A stretch of 64,000 nt of DNA from Augochlora pura (taxonomy: Eukaryota > Arthropoda > Insecta > Hymenoptera > Halictidae): the NCBI RefSeq assembly GCF_028453695.1, contig NC_135780.1:3100001-3164000 (forward strand), given 5' to 3'. The translations under genes were made by a program, and so were the position numbers. Below the pieces are notes generated by a model. It ran no database searches. It was not told where the DNA came from and saw only the letters and a list, made by a program, of their open reading frames with translations. Shown here piece by piece: positions 10,401 to 21,703 of this stretch (position 1 is its first letter; each line of letters starts with the position of its first letter).

Positions 10401-13074
10401 TAGCAAGAGTCAAGAGGGAAACCGGTTTTCAAATAAGATCGAACCTAACCCCGACAGAAATGGTGATCTAACCATGGCAACGCACGCATTCGTTGCACCG
10501 ATAGAAAGATGAAAGACAATGGTGACGCTCGGTGAATAATATAATCGAGACGTGGAAATAAATATTCTGCTAATATAAAAAGTCAGCGCAAAGATGAACT
10601 TTGGAGAAAATTTTATAGAAGTATAGGAAATATGTGGAATGAACTAACTTGCTTATTACTTACTCCTTAATTTCTTAGAAAATTTCATTGTTGGTAGAAA
10701 GCATTTTTAGGGTTTTTTGGAGGGGATACCGAAGGGCTGCTAACTAGCTGTGCCACCATGGGAAGCAGCGAGAAAGCATTTTACCTAATATCACGGCAAC
10801 ATTTATTGTGTTTTATAAAATTCCCAAGCTCGATTAATTATTCATTGATCTCTAAATAGCTTTCTTTATTTCAAGAGAATCCTTTTTCTTAGCAAAGTAA
10901 ATTTTCCGTTGATCACAATTCTCGCTAAAATCTTCCACGATCGATTCGTTCGTCGGGACCACTCGTTTCCCATAGAAAGCAACCAGAGTTCGACGGAGGA
11001 GGGTAAAGGGCACGGCGACACCGTCGTCTCTGACATTTGAATAAAAAGGGCAGGCGGTCTGGTCGCCTCGGGACCGATCGCGGAAAATGTCGCGATCGCC
11101 GCGAGCGCGGCACACGATCCGGGGAGATCGCGGAGACCGAGAGAACACGTTCGGGGTCGCTGAACCCCACCGTAGAAGTAGAAAGTCTTGGAAATGTCAG
11201 GGCAACGGGGACGGGGGTGGGGAGGGAAGCGACAGCGGTTCTCCAAAGTAGGTTCTACGACCGCCCCTGCTCGGCAAGTTTTCGTCGGGGACGGCCGGAG
11301 CCGACTTCGCTGGGACGTCGACCGTTGCCTCCTCGATCCCCCACGATCGTGATCCGCGATCCTGATTGCCGCTTCCGGACCCGTCGGACCTCGCGTCGGC
11401 ATCTTTCGTTAAACTTTCACGTCCGCGCCGCGACGCGATGCGCCAGTCGATCCCATCGAATTGATGCCTCGTCCGCCGGCTTTTCCGGCTTTTTCAATGT
11501 TTCTTTGGTCTCGCGGATTCGACAGCTTCCGCGTTAATGAAATAATATAAATAATTGATTGAGAAAAGGTCAGACGCAAGTGTTTAATTCGGCAAGAGGC
11601 GTGGCTGAATAAAATTGACCACAGAAGCGACTGAATCGAATTAAGAAGACTCCTTAAGTTTTTATTATGATTAGACTGCGGATTTTATGCGTTTATAGCA
11701 AAAATGATGGGTTGAATTATAAAATTCTGGGGACATAAGGAGAATTTATTTATGCTAAGAAGAATTAAGAAGAAAAATTTTATTATGCTACTTTCAACTT
11801 ATCAAAGTTATTAAAAGGAACGAATTTATATAATTTCAGTTTCTTAGGCAGGTACAATTAACAATTAATACATTTAAGTAGGTACTTTGAGTAGATTCAG
11901 TTGAAAATAGTGTGATGATTGAGAGAAACTAGGAATATAGATCCATTAATCTGAATTAACATTATTAACAAAAGAAAAAGAACAAGTACCTATATTCTAT
12001 ATTCTGCAGTTGATGCAGATAATTTTTATTTTGCATAAAGATCCGCAGCCTAATTTTATACTCATTTTAAAAGAGTTAATATCGGTCGTAAGAATATTTA
12101 ACGTGGTTTTTAATTTAGTGTTGCAGTAACGTCATGCTTGTTTCGAGGAGGTTAATGCGCCAGCGAAGAAAGGAGACGTCCAGAAAATTTCATTTCTCAA
12201 AGTTTGACCAATGAAAATTAGAAGAAATAATCCTACCAGACTCCAGTAACGGAGCAACGTTGGTTCTCTAACGACAGATCGAGAATCGTTTGACAGAGAA
12301 GGCTTGGAACACAACCTGTTGCGCGCCGGGGAGAAACGCGTCTCCAGGTGTCTCGTTGCGCTCGCGCGCACCTCGGCGTTCTAAATTCCCAACAATTGCT
12401 ACAAAAATACCCTAACATCTCGACACACTTTCTCCGCTTCTCTGAAGAGAAGAACAACATTCGAACGCATTCTACTAATTTTTCTATCGTTAGAAAGTCT
12501 GCGATATATTTTCGAAATATACTCTCGCGTCACTCGCGAAGGTAAGAGAATTAATTGAACAAGAACGAAGGGGAAATAGCGATTAATCTTTGACGATATC
12601 ACTGCGATACAGCGAGTAGAAGGCTCGTGTGATCGAGAGGGAACTCTCGATCGTCTAAAACAACTTTCACCGCCGGTAAACAGCCGATCGGAACCTGAAC
12701 GCGTCTTTCGAGAGAGAGAACTCGTTTTCGACGACTCGGATTCCCGATCTCTTTCGACAACTTTCACTGAACAATGCTACTCTACGACAGATTATAGTTA
12801 TTGACAATACGTTAAACCCTCTACGTTAAATTAATTGGAGCCGAATGATCGAACGCCGCGGGATCGAAGCAGGCTTCGTCGGGGAAACTTTGACTGAAAG
12901 ATCGAGATTTTTCGAGCGGCGTCGACCGGGCCGGTGAAAAACGATTCCCGGCGGTAAATTCGAAGGGTCGCGGGCCCCGGTTCCGTTTCGTGGCAACGCG
13001 GAAGAGATGTTTTCAGTGTACTCACCGGCAAACACAAAGAGGGATCCAAGGAGGAACAGGAACTTCGGCGACAT
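7347..13074 (-). CDS. verm: Chitin deacetylase 2 (vermiform), 5' part, continues past left edge
   Basis: Secreted chitin deacetylase that works with serpentine in tracheal and cuticular chitin (known for the family). Visible coding exons: 13026-13074 (signal peptide), 9571-9703 (first half of the CBM14 domain), then two alternative exons 3a (7532-7662) and 3b (7347-7459). Each alternative supplies the second half of CBM14. Residues 1-16 are MSPKFLFLLGSLFVFA; cysteines 39, 56 and 62 open the domain and CDW plus NC close it. The LDLa and CE4 exons are not in the window, so they must lie beyond base 1, across an intron of more than 7.3 kb. The assignment rests on sequence likeness to vermiform and on the alternative exon-3 layout known for insect CDA2. 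Confidence 0.9.
7532..7662 (-). CDS. verm: verm alternative exon 3a: second half of CBM14
   Basis: 131 nt, acceptor CGCAG, donor GTAAGC. It encodes CDKATEIGVTRLATVRCP, GLAFDIERQTCDWK and NCDQLE, supplying cysteines 62, 78, 91 and 100. Enters in phase 2 and leaves in phase 1. It is six codons longer than 3b in the loop between the first two of these cysteines. Confidence 0.92.
7663..9570 (-). other. verm: verm intron 2
   Basis: Intron between exons 2 and 3a. AT-rich except for a GC-rich patch at 8280-8900, which contains a stem-loop at 8506-8540. A plus-strand open frame of 196 codons in this patch has no recognisable family and is not called a gene. Confidence 0.75.
8506..8540. repeat. Stem-loop in verm intron 2
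   Basis: AAGGCGAG pairs with CTCGCCTT, and the inner CCTG pairs with CAGG, leaving a 10-base loop and one bulged T. Confidence 0.6.
9571..9703 (-). CDS. verm: verm exon 2: first half of CBM14 domain
   Basis: 133 nt between a GCTCAG acceptor and a GTAAAC donor. It encodes an acidic linker (QDDEGSDGLDANAEEL) and then CQDRPGDEYFRLNVEGDCRD, the start of the chitin-binding domain. It ends in phase 2 (AG), which needs A or G from exon 3 to make Arg61; 3a supplies A and 3b supplies G. Confidence 0.92.
9768..10004. mobile_element. TTAA-flanked element with CAC(T/C)AGA ends
   Basis: TTAA at 9764-9767 and 10005-10008. Ends CACTAGAAAGACGGG and, inverted, CACCAGATTGCC; related AAAATGACT(T)GC motifs lie inside both ends. 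237 bp, in verm intron 1. Confidence 0.5.
11674..12050. mobile_element. TA-flanked MITE, GACTGCGG family, copy 2
   Basis: TA on both sides. Left end GACTGCGGATTTTATGC; right end inverts to GGCTGCGGATCTTTATGC. The best-preserved copy in the window, 377 bp, non-coding. Confidence 0.7.
13026..13074 (-). CDS. verm: verm exon 1 (coding part): signal peptide
   Basis: ATG at 13074, sixteen codons with a strongly hydrophobic core (FLFLLGSLFVFA), plus one G before a GTGAGT donor (13025-13020). That G joins GG of exon 2 to give G17. Length, phase and donor match serp exon 1, as expected for tandem paralogues. Confidence 0.88.
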
Positions 13075-13103
13075 GGTGATCGCCGTCGTCGGGACAAAGA
13101 GTG

Positions 13104-13136
13104 TCTGAACAAGCCGCGCCCTCTCGCCCCTCTATA
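13104..13136 (-). promoter_or_regulatory. verm: verm core promoter: TATA-like box plus initiator
   Basis: On the minus strand TATAGAG starts at 13136. TCAGA lies downstream with its A at 13106, a 30-base spacing. The predicted 5' UTR is only about 32 nt. The arrangement matches the serp promoter. Confidence 0.5.
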
Positions 13137-16100
13137 TGTGCACCACCACTCCTTCCTCTTCGCCGAAGGACTTTCACCTTCCGTACGGTGCTGCCACCTG
13201 TTCCACGTCGTGAATCGGCTCCATCCTTCGAAACCGGGAACAGAGAACACACGACCAATTCCTTTTTGCCTCGATCGCCCAGATTTTACATTACGTTACT
13301 TTTCCTCCTCGTAACAGGAATTTATTAACTAAAATCTTCATCCACCGCTTCGTTAATAAACAGTGGACCGGATGGATTCGTATAAATGTATTTATTTATT
13401 TATTTGTTTATTATTTATCAGTAAACTAGTTGGTCGTCTGTATATATAATAGGAACAGGATGTTGTACGCATTATGTAAATGTACCAGTGATAATGTTAT
13501 TTTTATTATTTATTAATTGAGGTGAGGTAATGAGCTTTAGATTGTGGAGTGTAATATTCGAAAATACGTGGCGTAAATTGCGACGGAAGTCTATGTAATT
13601 AATGTATACGTGTTCGTATAAAATTACGTGAAAACGAGAATAGTGGAATAATTGTAGAATAATTGTTATTCGGATAATTTTACAATCTGTATTGAGAGTC
13701 ATCTTTGTTCTGTTGGTACATCTCAATAAAGAATTATTCGAATAGACAGAATATTTTATGAGGAGTAGATATTTATTTATTTACACAATTCGAACAATGC
13801 TGAATACATGATCTGTGGACAAAGAAGTCTGCGAGATGAACAAAGGCTAGCAACGTGTGATCGCCAGAAATTAATTATAGGAAGTGCAAGAACCACGGAG
13901 ATCTAACACCGATCCAGCCAGCCGAGAAAGTCTCCGCGATCATCCGAAATGATTGGAAAAAATTCTCGTGGCCCGAATATCATAACTTTTGTTCCACTTT
14001 CTTCGATCCCCCTAGTTTTCTAGCGAGACCAATTACCTTTGTCTCAGATTATCCGAAGAAATCGAGGCTGCGGCGATCATTCGTAGCTCGGGCATCGCTT
14101 TTCATCTTTTCATCGGTGAAACGATTCTCGATCGTCGCCGAACAGATCGCAGAGAACCGAACGCCGTCCTGCGAACGGTGTGGATTATCCCTTAAATGCA
14201 TAGAGTCCCAAAAATGAATCAATAACTTTTTGCGCGGATACCCGACAACAGTTTTGATATCGATACATTTGGCTGAATGGCAGTGATTCCTTTGTCCATT
14301 GACTTATCAAAAGTTAACTAAAATAATGACATTTGACTTCAATATTTGTATCTTTCTGACGTTATACCAATTGGCGCGCATTTTTGATAGCGGTTTCATT
14401 TACGTACTTTTGGAAGTGGATTATTTAGAAATATTTTGGTGTATTCGTTAAACAAAAAATATTTTCTAAAGGTAAGGTTTCTTTTTTAAGGAAACGACTG
14501 CTTCAATCTCTTTCATACTAACTAAAGAATTTTTATGTCTATTTTGCATAGCGTACCAAAAATTAATCATTAATATTTTTCAATAAAAAATTTTTTTTAA
14601 ATATTTTTCCCGATTTCCAATCATTTGAAATATTATAACCCTAATTTTTAAATAAAATTCATTAATTCATACATTTAAGGGTTATAAATTCGCGAACGAG
14701 CTTCTGGATGCGAGTCGCGTAAGAAAAAGCAGCCGTCCTCCCCGGCTGGCCGATTCTTCGATTCTTTCGCGAGCGCCGGGGCCTTTTGCGCAACGCGTTT
14801 TACCTAGCGTGGTTCGCCGGGATGCGCCCGGTGGCCAATAAATTTGCGGTTTACGCGGTAAAAGGTTACCGACGTCGCTCCCCGGCGAAATAACTTTTGC
14901 GCGACGAACTGTTGCGATAGAACGCGGCAATTCGACGGGAACGATAATGACCAACGCTCCTATCGACTCGGTTTCTATTCATAGAAAACGACGGTTGAAC
15001 TTCGAAAAACCTGTCGGACGTCTTCGTCGAAAGTATGGCGATCGTTTGGGACGGTATACATTTATCCGTCGGCTGGGACTTCCTGCTTCGTCTTTTCCTC
15101 TTAGCGCGTCAACTTTTTCACACGGACTCTGAATATTTTAAAAGAACATTATTTTTCTGTATTTTCTAAATATTATTGTAATTTATTTTAAGCGTATTGT
15201 TCTAATTTTCCTGGTCTATCTTGTTCTACTATCCATCCAGTTATTTAAATTATGTAATAATTTTAAAAATTGCTAAAAATTCCCTCGAATCAGCCGTCAG
15301 CTTTTATAAAAAACACCGCATTTTCACTGCGTCGTGAAAAATTAAGCGAAGAATACGTTCCAGCAGACGTTCGCCATTTCCGAGGACGCTTCGTACGAAA
15401 ATGAAATTCTACTTTCAATTCTCGGTGTAAAAAGATGGCCGGACACGTTCCTTGCGACCGGTCGAAAACTTGAAAACGCCGTGTCAGCCTTGCACGGTAA
15501 ATAACAGATTCGGAATCCCGTTGAGGCACCGAATCAACACATTCCGGTCCCGCTGATCACCTCCGAAAGCGTTTCCAGCAATCGGCATTCCCGCGACTCG
15601 TGCCCGAGCAAGGACCCGAAAAGAAAGAGACTGCGACGCGCGGACGTCGTTCGAAATTCGTTTTCGTGGTCCGGTCAGGTGTGTGACACGTTCCACGGCG
15701 TGACGTTCGCGACGTTTCTGCGAAACTCCGCGAACGGAGAACAGATTCGCGGCACGTCCGTTCCCAATAACGGGTTGCGACACCCGGGGATTTGCGTAGA
15801 CCGGTCGAAGTTTGAGAGATCGATTCGGCCGGGATCGTGCCGCCGCCGTTGGCCGTTCCGAGAGACCGCAGCACCGTGTTTCACTTTTATCTACCGACAC
15901 GGTCGTTCCAACTTCCAACTTCCAACGACGACGACGACGAATAATGTCCGCCGTGGATGGCGGCTCTCTCGCAGCTACCGAGGGATATCAATAAATCCTG
16001 AGATAAGGGGAACCTGTTGCAGATAATGGTTAATAACAGTATCGTGTTCGGCGCCGGGGACAGCCGCTGTGAATACCGTGACGGCCATCTTTGCCCTAAG

Positions 16101-16329
16101 GTCGCTGGATAAGTCTGATTATGGGAAACAAAAGCGTGGAAACATTGAGAGGTTGCGGCGAAATAATCTGGGAATTCGCTGGCAAATGAATGGGCCGGTC
16201 GCTGTTTTTTCTGGCGGAGTTGCAGGATGTCCCGAGTAAAACGCCGCTAAGAAAACTTATTGTTAGAAGCGCGAAGAGTACTTTCAGAAAATGGTAAAAA
16301 CGCGAATACGACGGCCAGTTGTTCGTCTC
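13137..16329. other. Intergenic, no gene seen
   Basis: Upstream of the verm promoter. AT-rich to 14690 with one MITE-like element, then GC-rich patches (14690-15120, 15300-16020). The patches are open on both strands but their translations look random (Arg/Ser-rich, no domain). Confidence 0.6.
14189..14681. mobile_element. TTAT-flanked MITE-like element
   Basis: Left end CCCTTAAATGCAT, right end inverts to CCCTTAAATGTAT; TTAT flanks both. 493 bp, AT-rich, non-coding. Ends and target resemble a piggyBac-type element with a changed target. Confidence 0.55.
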
Positions 16330-16333
16330 TTAA

Positions 16334-16595
16334 CCCTTTGCGCTCGAGCGGCGACGCTGAGGCGCCGCGGAAAATTATTATGTCACGTTTCAAAACAATT
16401 TTAACATTATAATAACATTTAACATCATTTAATATTATTTAATTTAATATTATTTAACATTATTCAGCATTATAATATTATAATAAATTCAGTAAATATA
16501 TCATACAAAATACAGTAAGATACTTAAAATGAAAATACTATAGGTCAGAGAAACTATCTCAAATTTCGAATTAAAATAGCTTCGAGTGCAAAGGG
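16334..16595. mobile_element. TTAA MITE related to the CCCTTTGCACTCGAAG family
   Basis: TTAA at 16330-16333 and 16596-16599. Ends CCCTTTGCGCTCGA and, inverted, CCCTTTGCACTCGAAG. 262 bp, AT-rich interior. Confidence 0.75.
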
Positions 16596-18067
16596 TTAAA
16601 GTAATTTCAATCTAATCAAGTCGAAAGAAATTTATTCATTGCATTTAACCCGTTGGATTTCCCCGCGAATGCAAAGCGGTGTCATCGTCCGTTTTCCTCT
16701 TAAAGGAATTCAGACTGATCATTTCAGTTTCTAAACTGTTCCACTCTGGCAGAAGAATAAATAAATCTTTAATCGGTCTATCCGCCCCGGTATTTCTCGG
16801 GAGCGATTTAGCGAATCGCTCGCCAAAGATTTATCGTATCAATTGTTTGGCGGGGCAGGATGCAATCCGCGCAGTCTTTTCCTCGGTGGAAGCGCAATTA
16901 ACAATGGGAACGAAGTTTTAGTTTGCTTTCGTGGCCGCGCTGGAGCGGAAAGCAGGCTGTCGAAACGCACGAATAATTTGAAGAAGGCATATTAGGCTTG
17001 ATTTTTATAGTTCGCTCGGAATGCGGTGCGAATGACGATGTCGAAACCGCGGCCTGGTAATTCGGTGAATCATTCGGTGATAGGCGCATGAAAGGCTTCG
17101 GGTAAAAAATAGACTGATCGTTGCAGTGCGAGAGCGTGTGCGGCGTATCCGAGGGAAGATGTGGAAAGACGCATGGGAACAAAAGCCGTCGCCGTAGTGC
17201 CGCGCGCGAGATTGGACGAACTATAGAAACTTGTGGAATTAATGACCGAAAGAACGATCCGACGACGTTTAATTAATTCGACGCTGGATTCGTCGAAACT
17301 GTGTCAAATATCGCCGAGAAACGCCGAGAATCTTGACCCTGCTTTTTTTTTAAATAGTTCAAGCGAGCTCCGTCCAGACACCATAATTATTTCGACCAGG
17401 ATGAAAGCCGAGGGAATTCATTCTTCTCGGGTGGCCTACCAGACGCAAGGAACTTGTTGCAACAACTTTCACAATTTCTATTGCATCGGATCAGTGTTCC
17501 AACATTATGCAATTTTTCTGAGCTCTGGAACGATGCTAGACAATTCAAACATAAAGATTGTAACAATTATACATCGCCCTTACTCGCCCACTGTTCGAAA
17601 CGAAGGCGAGCTTGACCCTTAATCATATTACGGTGGATTAGTATATCTTAACCCATTGCAGTGTTACAACGAGTCAGACTCGTGATAAAGATTCCATGTA
17701 AGATCCACTAAATTTTGTTACGGCGGTTGATCATGTGGAGTCGCCGTAATGAAGAAATACTTCATAGTGAACAACCCCTAAGGAAATAGAAGAAGTTCGG
17801 GGTTGTAATCGTTGAATCGACAGTCAGTCGAGAGACTCTCTCGAGCTGTCAAAGCGAGAGGACGTGTATAAATAATAATAGATCCGGATATAGTTAATTG
17901 TTATTGTGTTATTAGTTATTGTTAATTGTGAATAAATAAAAATTATACGGGATGCCGCGACGGACGTCGAGACCGCGCAACAATATGAATATTATTAATC
18001 TCTTCAACATCGAAATAAAAATAAATTCTTCCATTATCAAAGCTTGGAAACAAAAATACGCGAAGAC

Positions 18068-18167
18068 NNNNNNNNNNNNNNNNNNNNNNNNNNNNNNNNN
18101 NNNNNNNNNNNNNNNNNNNNNNNNNNNNNNNNNNNNNNNNNNNNNNNNNNNNNNNNNNNNNNNNNNN
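18068..18167. other. Assembly gap (100 N)
   Basis: Exactly 100 N, the usual placeholder for a gap of unknown size. Distances across it are therefore uncertain. Confidence 0.99.
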
Positions 18168-18719
18168 ACGGTTTGCATAATCGATTTAGTCGAGGCATCG
18201 CCGCCGCTGCCAGCAGAGATCACCGTGTTCCTGCGTGCAGGATAGAAACGCCTACGCTGGATACACGTCGTCGCCGTGGAATATCGTTCGAAATTCAACA
18301 ATGGTGCCCGTATCCCGGCTTGTAAATCCTGTTTCGCTGTATCCAGCAACGGAGTAGAGCCAATATTCTCGGTGAAATGGCACGGTGCCGGGCGCCGCGT
18401 CCCCTTCGAAAGGAGCCAACTGTTCGTTATTGAACTCGCGCGACGATATCTGCGCGGGAAATAACAGATATCCACCAGCGTCTAAGTTTTTTCATGGGAT
18501 TCTGTTCAATACGAAACGAGGATCCGAGGTGTTCTCTTTCTTCTCGATCGAGTGGTTATTGAATTTTATGAATAATTCATGCAATTGTTGCGCGTGCCTC
18601 GCGGTGCGGCGACGTTTAGCGCAGTGGCAAGTGTGGGGAAAGATTTGAAGGACCTCGGGGTTCTGGGAATGTCTCTCTGTGGAGAGAAAATTGAAAAGTG
18701 GATCCAATGATGCTTCTGA

Positions 18720-19350
18720 GATCTGTGTAGGTGGCTAAGGTATTCCAAAGGTTCTTGAAGAGTTGTAAAAATTAGCAAGAGACTCTGAAGGTTCTTGAAA
18801 AAATAAGGGGATGCTAGGGAAATTTTAATAATCTGTAGAAATTATGGAAACATTCTAAAGGTCCTTTAAAGATTTGTGAAAATTAATGAGAGACTCTGAC
18901 GGTTCTTTAAAAAATAAAGGAATTCTAGAGAAACATAAATAATCCGTAGGAATTATCAAAAAATCTTAAATGTCTTTAAGGGATCTGTAAAAATTAACAA
19001 GAGTCTCTAGAGATCCTTGAAACAGTAAAAAAGTTCTACAAATCCTTCAGTAGTTTATAAAAATCAGCAAAAGACGCTAGAGCCTTCAAAATAATCAAGA
19101 ACTTCTAAAGATCCTTAAAAAATCCGTACGAATTGCCAAAAGACTCAAGAATCTTTCTGAAAGTCTTTAAAAATGATCTCAACATCCTTAAAATAATTAA
19201 AAAAACTCTAAACAGCCTTGAGATATCTGCAAAAACTATCATGATACACAAAGAACCATTCGAGAGATTAATTAAATAATTGCGAATCTCAGAAAGAGTT
19301 TGAAAAACCGATAAAAAAATTGACGAGGTCTTCGAAAAAAAATGTTTCAA
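18720..19350. repeat. Degenerate ~60-bp repeats
   Basis: Recurring AAGGTTCTTGAA and GTAAAAATTAGCAAGAGACT motifs with drift across about 600 bp. Confidence 0.6.
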
Positions 19351-19707
19351 CGACCTTGCACAAACGTTTATAAAAACCGCGACACCTTTTAAAAGATCGT
19401 TGTTCCGCGATTAGTATAGAATCTGTCGAGGCTGGCGTGTTATTTTTACACGGAAATTAATCGCGGACGGAGACTAATGTCTCGGGTCGAGCGAGCATTG
19501 TGATCCAGGAGGATCCAATGGCATTTCTAAACGCGTGCTGAGAGCCGAGTCCTTGACGAGATGAGATGCACCCGCCGGGATGCCAACGGGGGCACACGTT
19601 CACCGTAGAATAAATATGGGGAGCCGTAGGAAACCAGTTTTCGTAGTTCACCATCCCGCGGTGCTCGCAGTGTGCCCCGTCTCCCTCCTATCGTCTCTTT
19701 CTATTTT

Positions 19708-19711
<4 letters not shown>

Positions 19712-19748
<37 letters not shown>

Positions 19749-19790
19749 CCTCTCGCTCTCGCTCTCGCTCTCTCTCCCTCTCTCCGTTGA
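19712..19790. repeat. (CT)n microsatellite
   Basis: Pure (CT)n followed by CTCGCTCTCG variants. Confidence 0.9.
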
Positions 19791-20953
19791 CCTATGCAAC
19801 GGGAATGCACCACAAAAATCGACGAGAGTGCCACTAATGGAGTCTCGGACCCTCCGCCTCGTTGACTTTTCATTTTGCTCGTACACCACGGCCACCATTT
19901 TCCTCCTTGACCACCGTCCGAGCCCTTCGCGTTTTTGAATTCATTTTGTCTTCGATCAGAGTGGTTCGTTAAACAAATCCATAGCTCGCAGAGAATTGTT
20001 TCGGTTTTATTAGGCACGATTACGTGGATATAACAACGAGCTTCTAAGTAATTATTTATCGAGTATTATATATACTTGTTTCGACGAGATTTAGCGAAAT
20101 AATACTGATTTTCGACAATTCAATGAGATATCGCGTGTTCGATCAACAACGCGGAAAACCGTCGGCATCGATTGTACCTCGGCTAAGGTGGTCGATAACG
20201 CGTATTTTTTTTCTCCCCCCGCGAGATCGTGAAATGATAGCCGGTGGCCGCAAGAGTTGTCCTCCGAGAAAACGCAGAAATTACGTTTCGCACGCGAGAA
20301 TCGAACGCTGAAGGTTAGAGGGTTACGTAATCGAGTAGCACAGTGACCCACAGACCTTTTTCTCCTGCTCTTTTCTTCCTCCTTCGTTGCTTTCTACAAT
20401 CGCGGACGTCTCCTTGGACGATCGCCGTGCCTTCGGGATCGCGGCGAGTCGCGCGCCGTTGCCGTCGATTCCCGCCTGATCGCCGATAAATCTGCGTACC
20501 GCCGATCGACAAAGGCTCTGTAGACGGTCGATTAAAAGCAATCCATAGATTATCGTCGACGATCTCGGCTGCGGATCGATTAGTGGAATAAATCTAAGAT
20601 TGAAATCCTCGGCGGCGCTTCCTCCGCGGAAAGAAAACCGTCGGCGACCGATTAAACCTAATAGTCACGATCGAATGATCGATATCCTTGCCGCGACGGT
20701 CTACTGTTTTAACCCTTTGCCGTCGGTAGATTTCGCATTCGAGAGTACCGGCAGGTTGGAGCTGATTTAAACTTTTGCTGTTACTTTTTTGCAGAATTTA
20801 AAGTCAATAGATGGTCGCTAAGGGGTGGTACAGTCGCTATTAATTAATCTAAACGCAGGAAAATTGTTGAAAATGATCATGAGGTATAGGAGATGACAGT
20901 GTTTTGTCGTTGCTGTGATTTTCAAAGGTTTCCACTGCAGGAATATTCATTTT

Positions 20954-21092
20954 TACGACGATTTCAAAATGTCCCCGCTGCGGGGACGTCGACTTCTACG
21001 ACGATTTCAAAATGTCCCCGCTGCGGGGACGTCGACTTCTACGACGATTTCAAAATGTCCCCGCTGCGGGGACGTCGATTTCTACGACGATT
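20954..21092. repeat. 43-bp tandem repeat, 3.2 units, each with a palindrome
   Basis: TACGACGATTTCAAAATGTC begins at 20954, 20997 and 21040, and a partial unit at 21083. Each unit has the palindromic CCCCGCTGCGGGG. A diverged continuation lies beyond the inserted MITE at 21312. Confidence 0.9.
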
Positions 21093-21095
21093 TAA

Positions 21096-21311
21096 CCCCT
21101 TGCGCTACCATTCCTTTCGCGTTGTGTTGATTAGCACTTATTTGTCTCGAATATTTTTAATAATAGGACCAGACGATTTTTATTTAAAACTGTCTTTATG
21201 TACTTCTGTTTCTAGACTTTGATAAGAGAAGAGTTTATCTTTATTTTCCATATAGAAGAAATTAACAATATCCATATTTATGAATAGGCTCGTTATTATA
21301 GTGCAAGGGGG
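21096..21311. mobile_element. TTAA MITE, CCCCTTGCRCTA family, copy 1, inserted in a tandem repeat
   Basis: TTAA at 21092-21095 and 21312-21315. Left end CCCCTTGCGCTACCATTCC; right end inverts to a similar CCCCTTGCACTA with one extra C. 216 bp. It interrupts a 43-bp tandem array. Confidence 0.82.
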
Positions 21312-21404
21312 TTAAGAATGTCTCTGCTATGGAGACACTGATCGCAAAGGTTTAACACTGCTCTCGAACGTTGCTTCTTCGCGAATTTTACGGCAGCGTT
21401 TTAA

Positions 21405-21703
21405 CCCTTTGACTACTGTTGGCGCCTATTGGCGTCCGAAACGTGTTGGCTTCCCGGTACTGTAGGCGCCGATAGGCGTCAAGATCAAATTTCGCCCCCG
21501 CTTATCACTAAATCTGATTAATTATATATTGTGTAATATTTATGTTATATATTGTAAAAAGAGGCTTAAAATTATTGTTCGCTTGAAGTAATATTAGTTT
21601 AATGTAATAGAATTCAATATTTTGAACATATCAATATACTTTCTCGGAAATGCATGTCTAACGAAAAACTACAACCGTGGCAAAGTCTGCCGTAGCCAAA
21701 GGG
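21405..21703. mobile_element. TTAA MITE, CCCTTTGACTAC family, copy 1
   Basis: TTAA at 21401-21404 and 21704-21707. Left end CCCTTTGACTACTGTTGGCG, right end inverts to CCCTTTGGCTACGGCAG. The left subterminal region repeats TTGGCGCC/TAGGCGCC motifs. 299 bp. Confidence 0.8.

Larger units (their letters stand above)
9704..13025 (-). other. verm: verm intron 1
   Basis: Holds a TTAA-flanked element (9768-10004) and a TA-flanked MITE (11674-12050). A GC-rich patch at 10900-11540 is open on both strands, but its translation is Arg-rich and unlike any family I know. No exon was recognised. Confidence 0.7.
16600..20708. other. Intergenic, no gene seen
   Basis: Contains the assembly gap, a degenerate repeat block (18720-19350) and a CT microsatellite. 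A single transposon-like end TTAACCCATTGCAGTG at 17649 has no visible partner. Confidence 0.6.
20713..21351. mobile_element. Possible outer TTAA element enclosing the array and a MITE
   Basis: TTAA at 20709-20712 followed by CCCTTTGCCGTCGG; at the other side ACCTTTGCGATC (inverted) before TTAA at 21352-21355. The ends match at about eight positions only, so this is a weak call. Confidence 0.35.

Noticed and set aside
20954..21092. CRISPR-like array of palindromic repeats
   Set aside because: Units are contiguous with no unique spacers, in a eukaryotic context; a simple tandem repeat.
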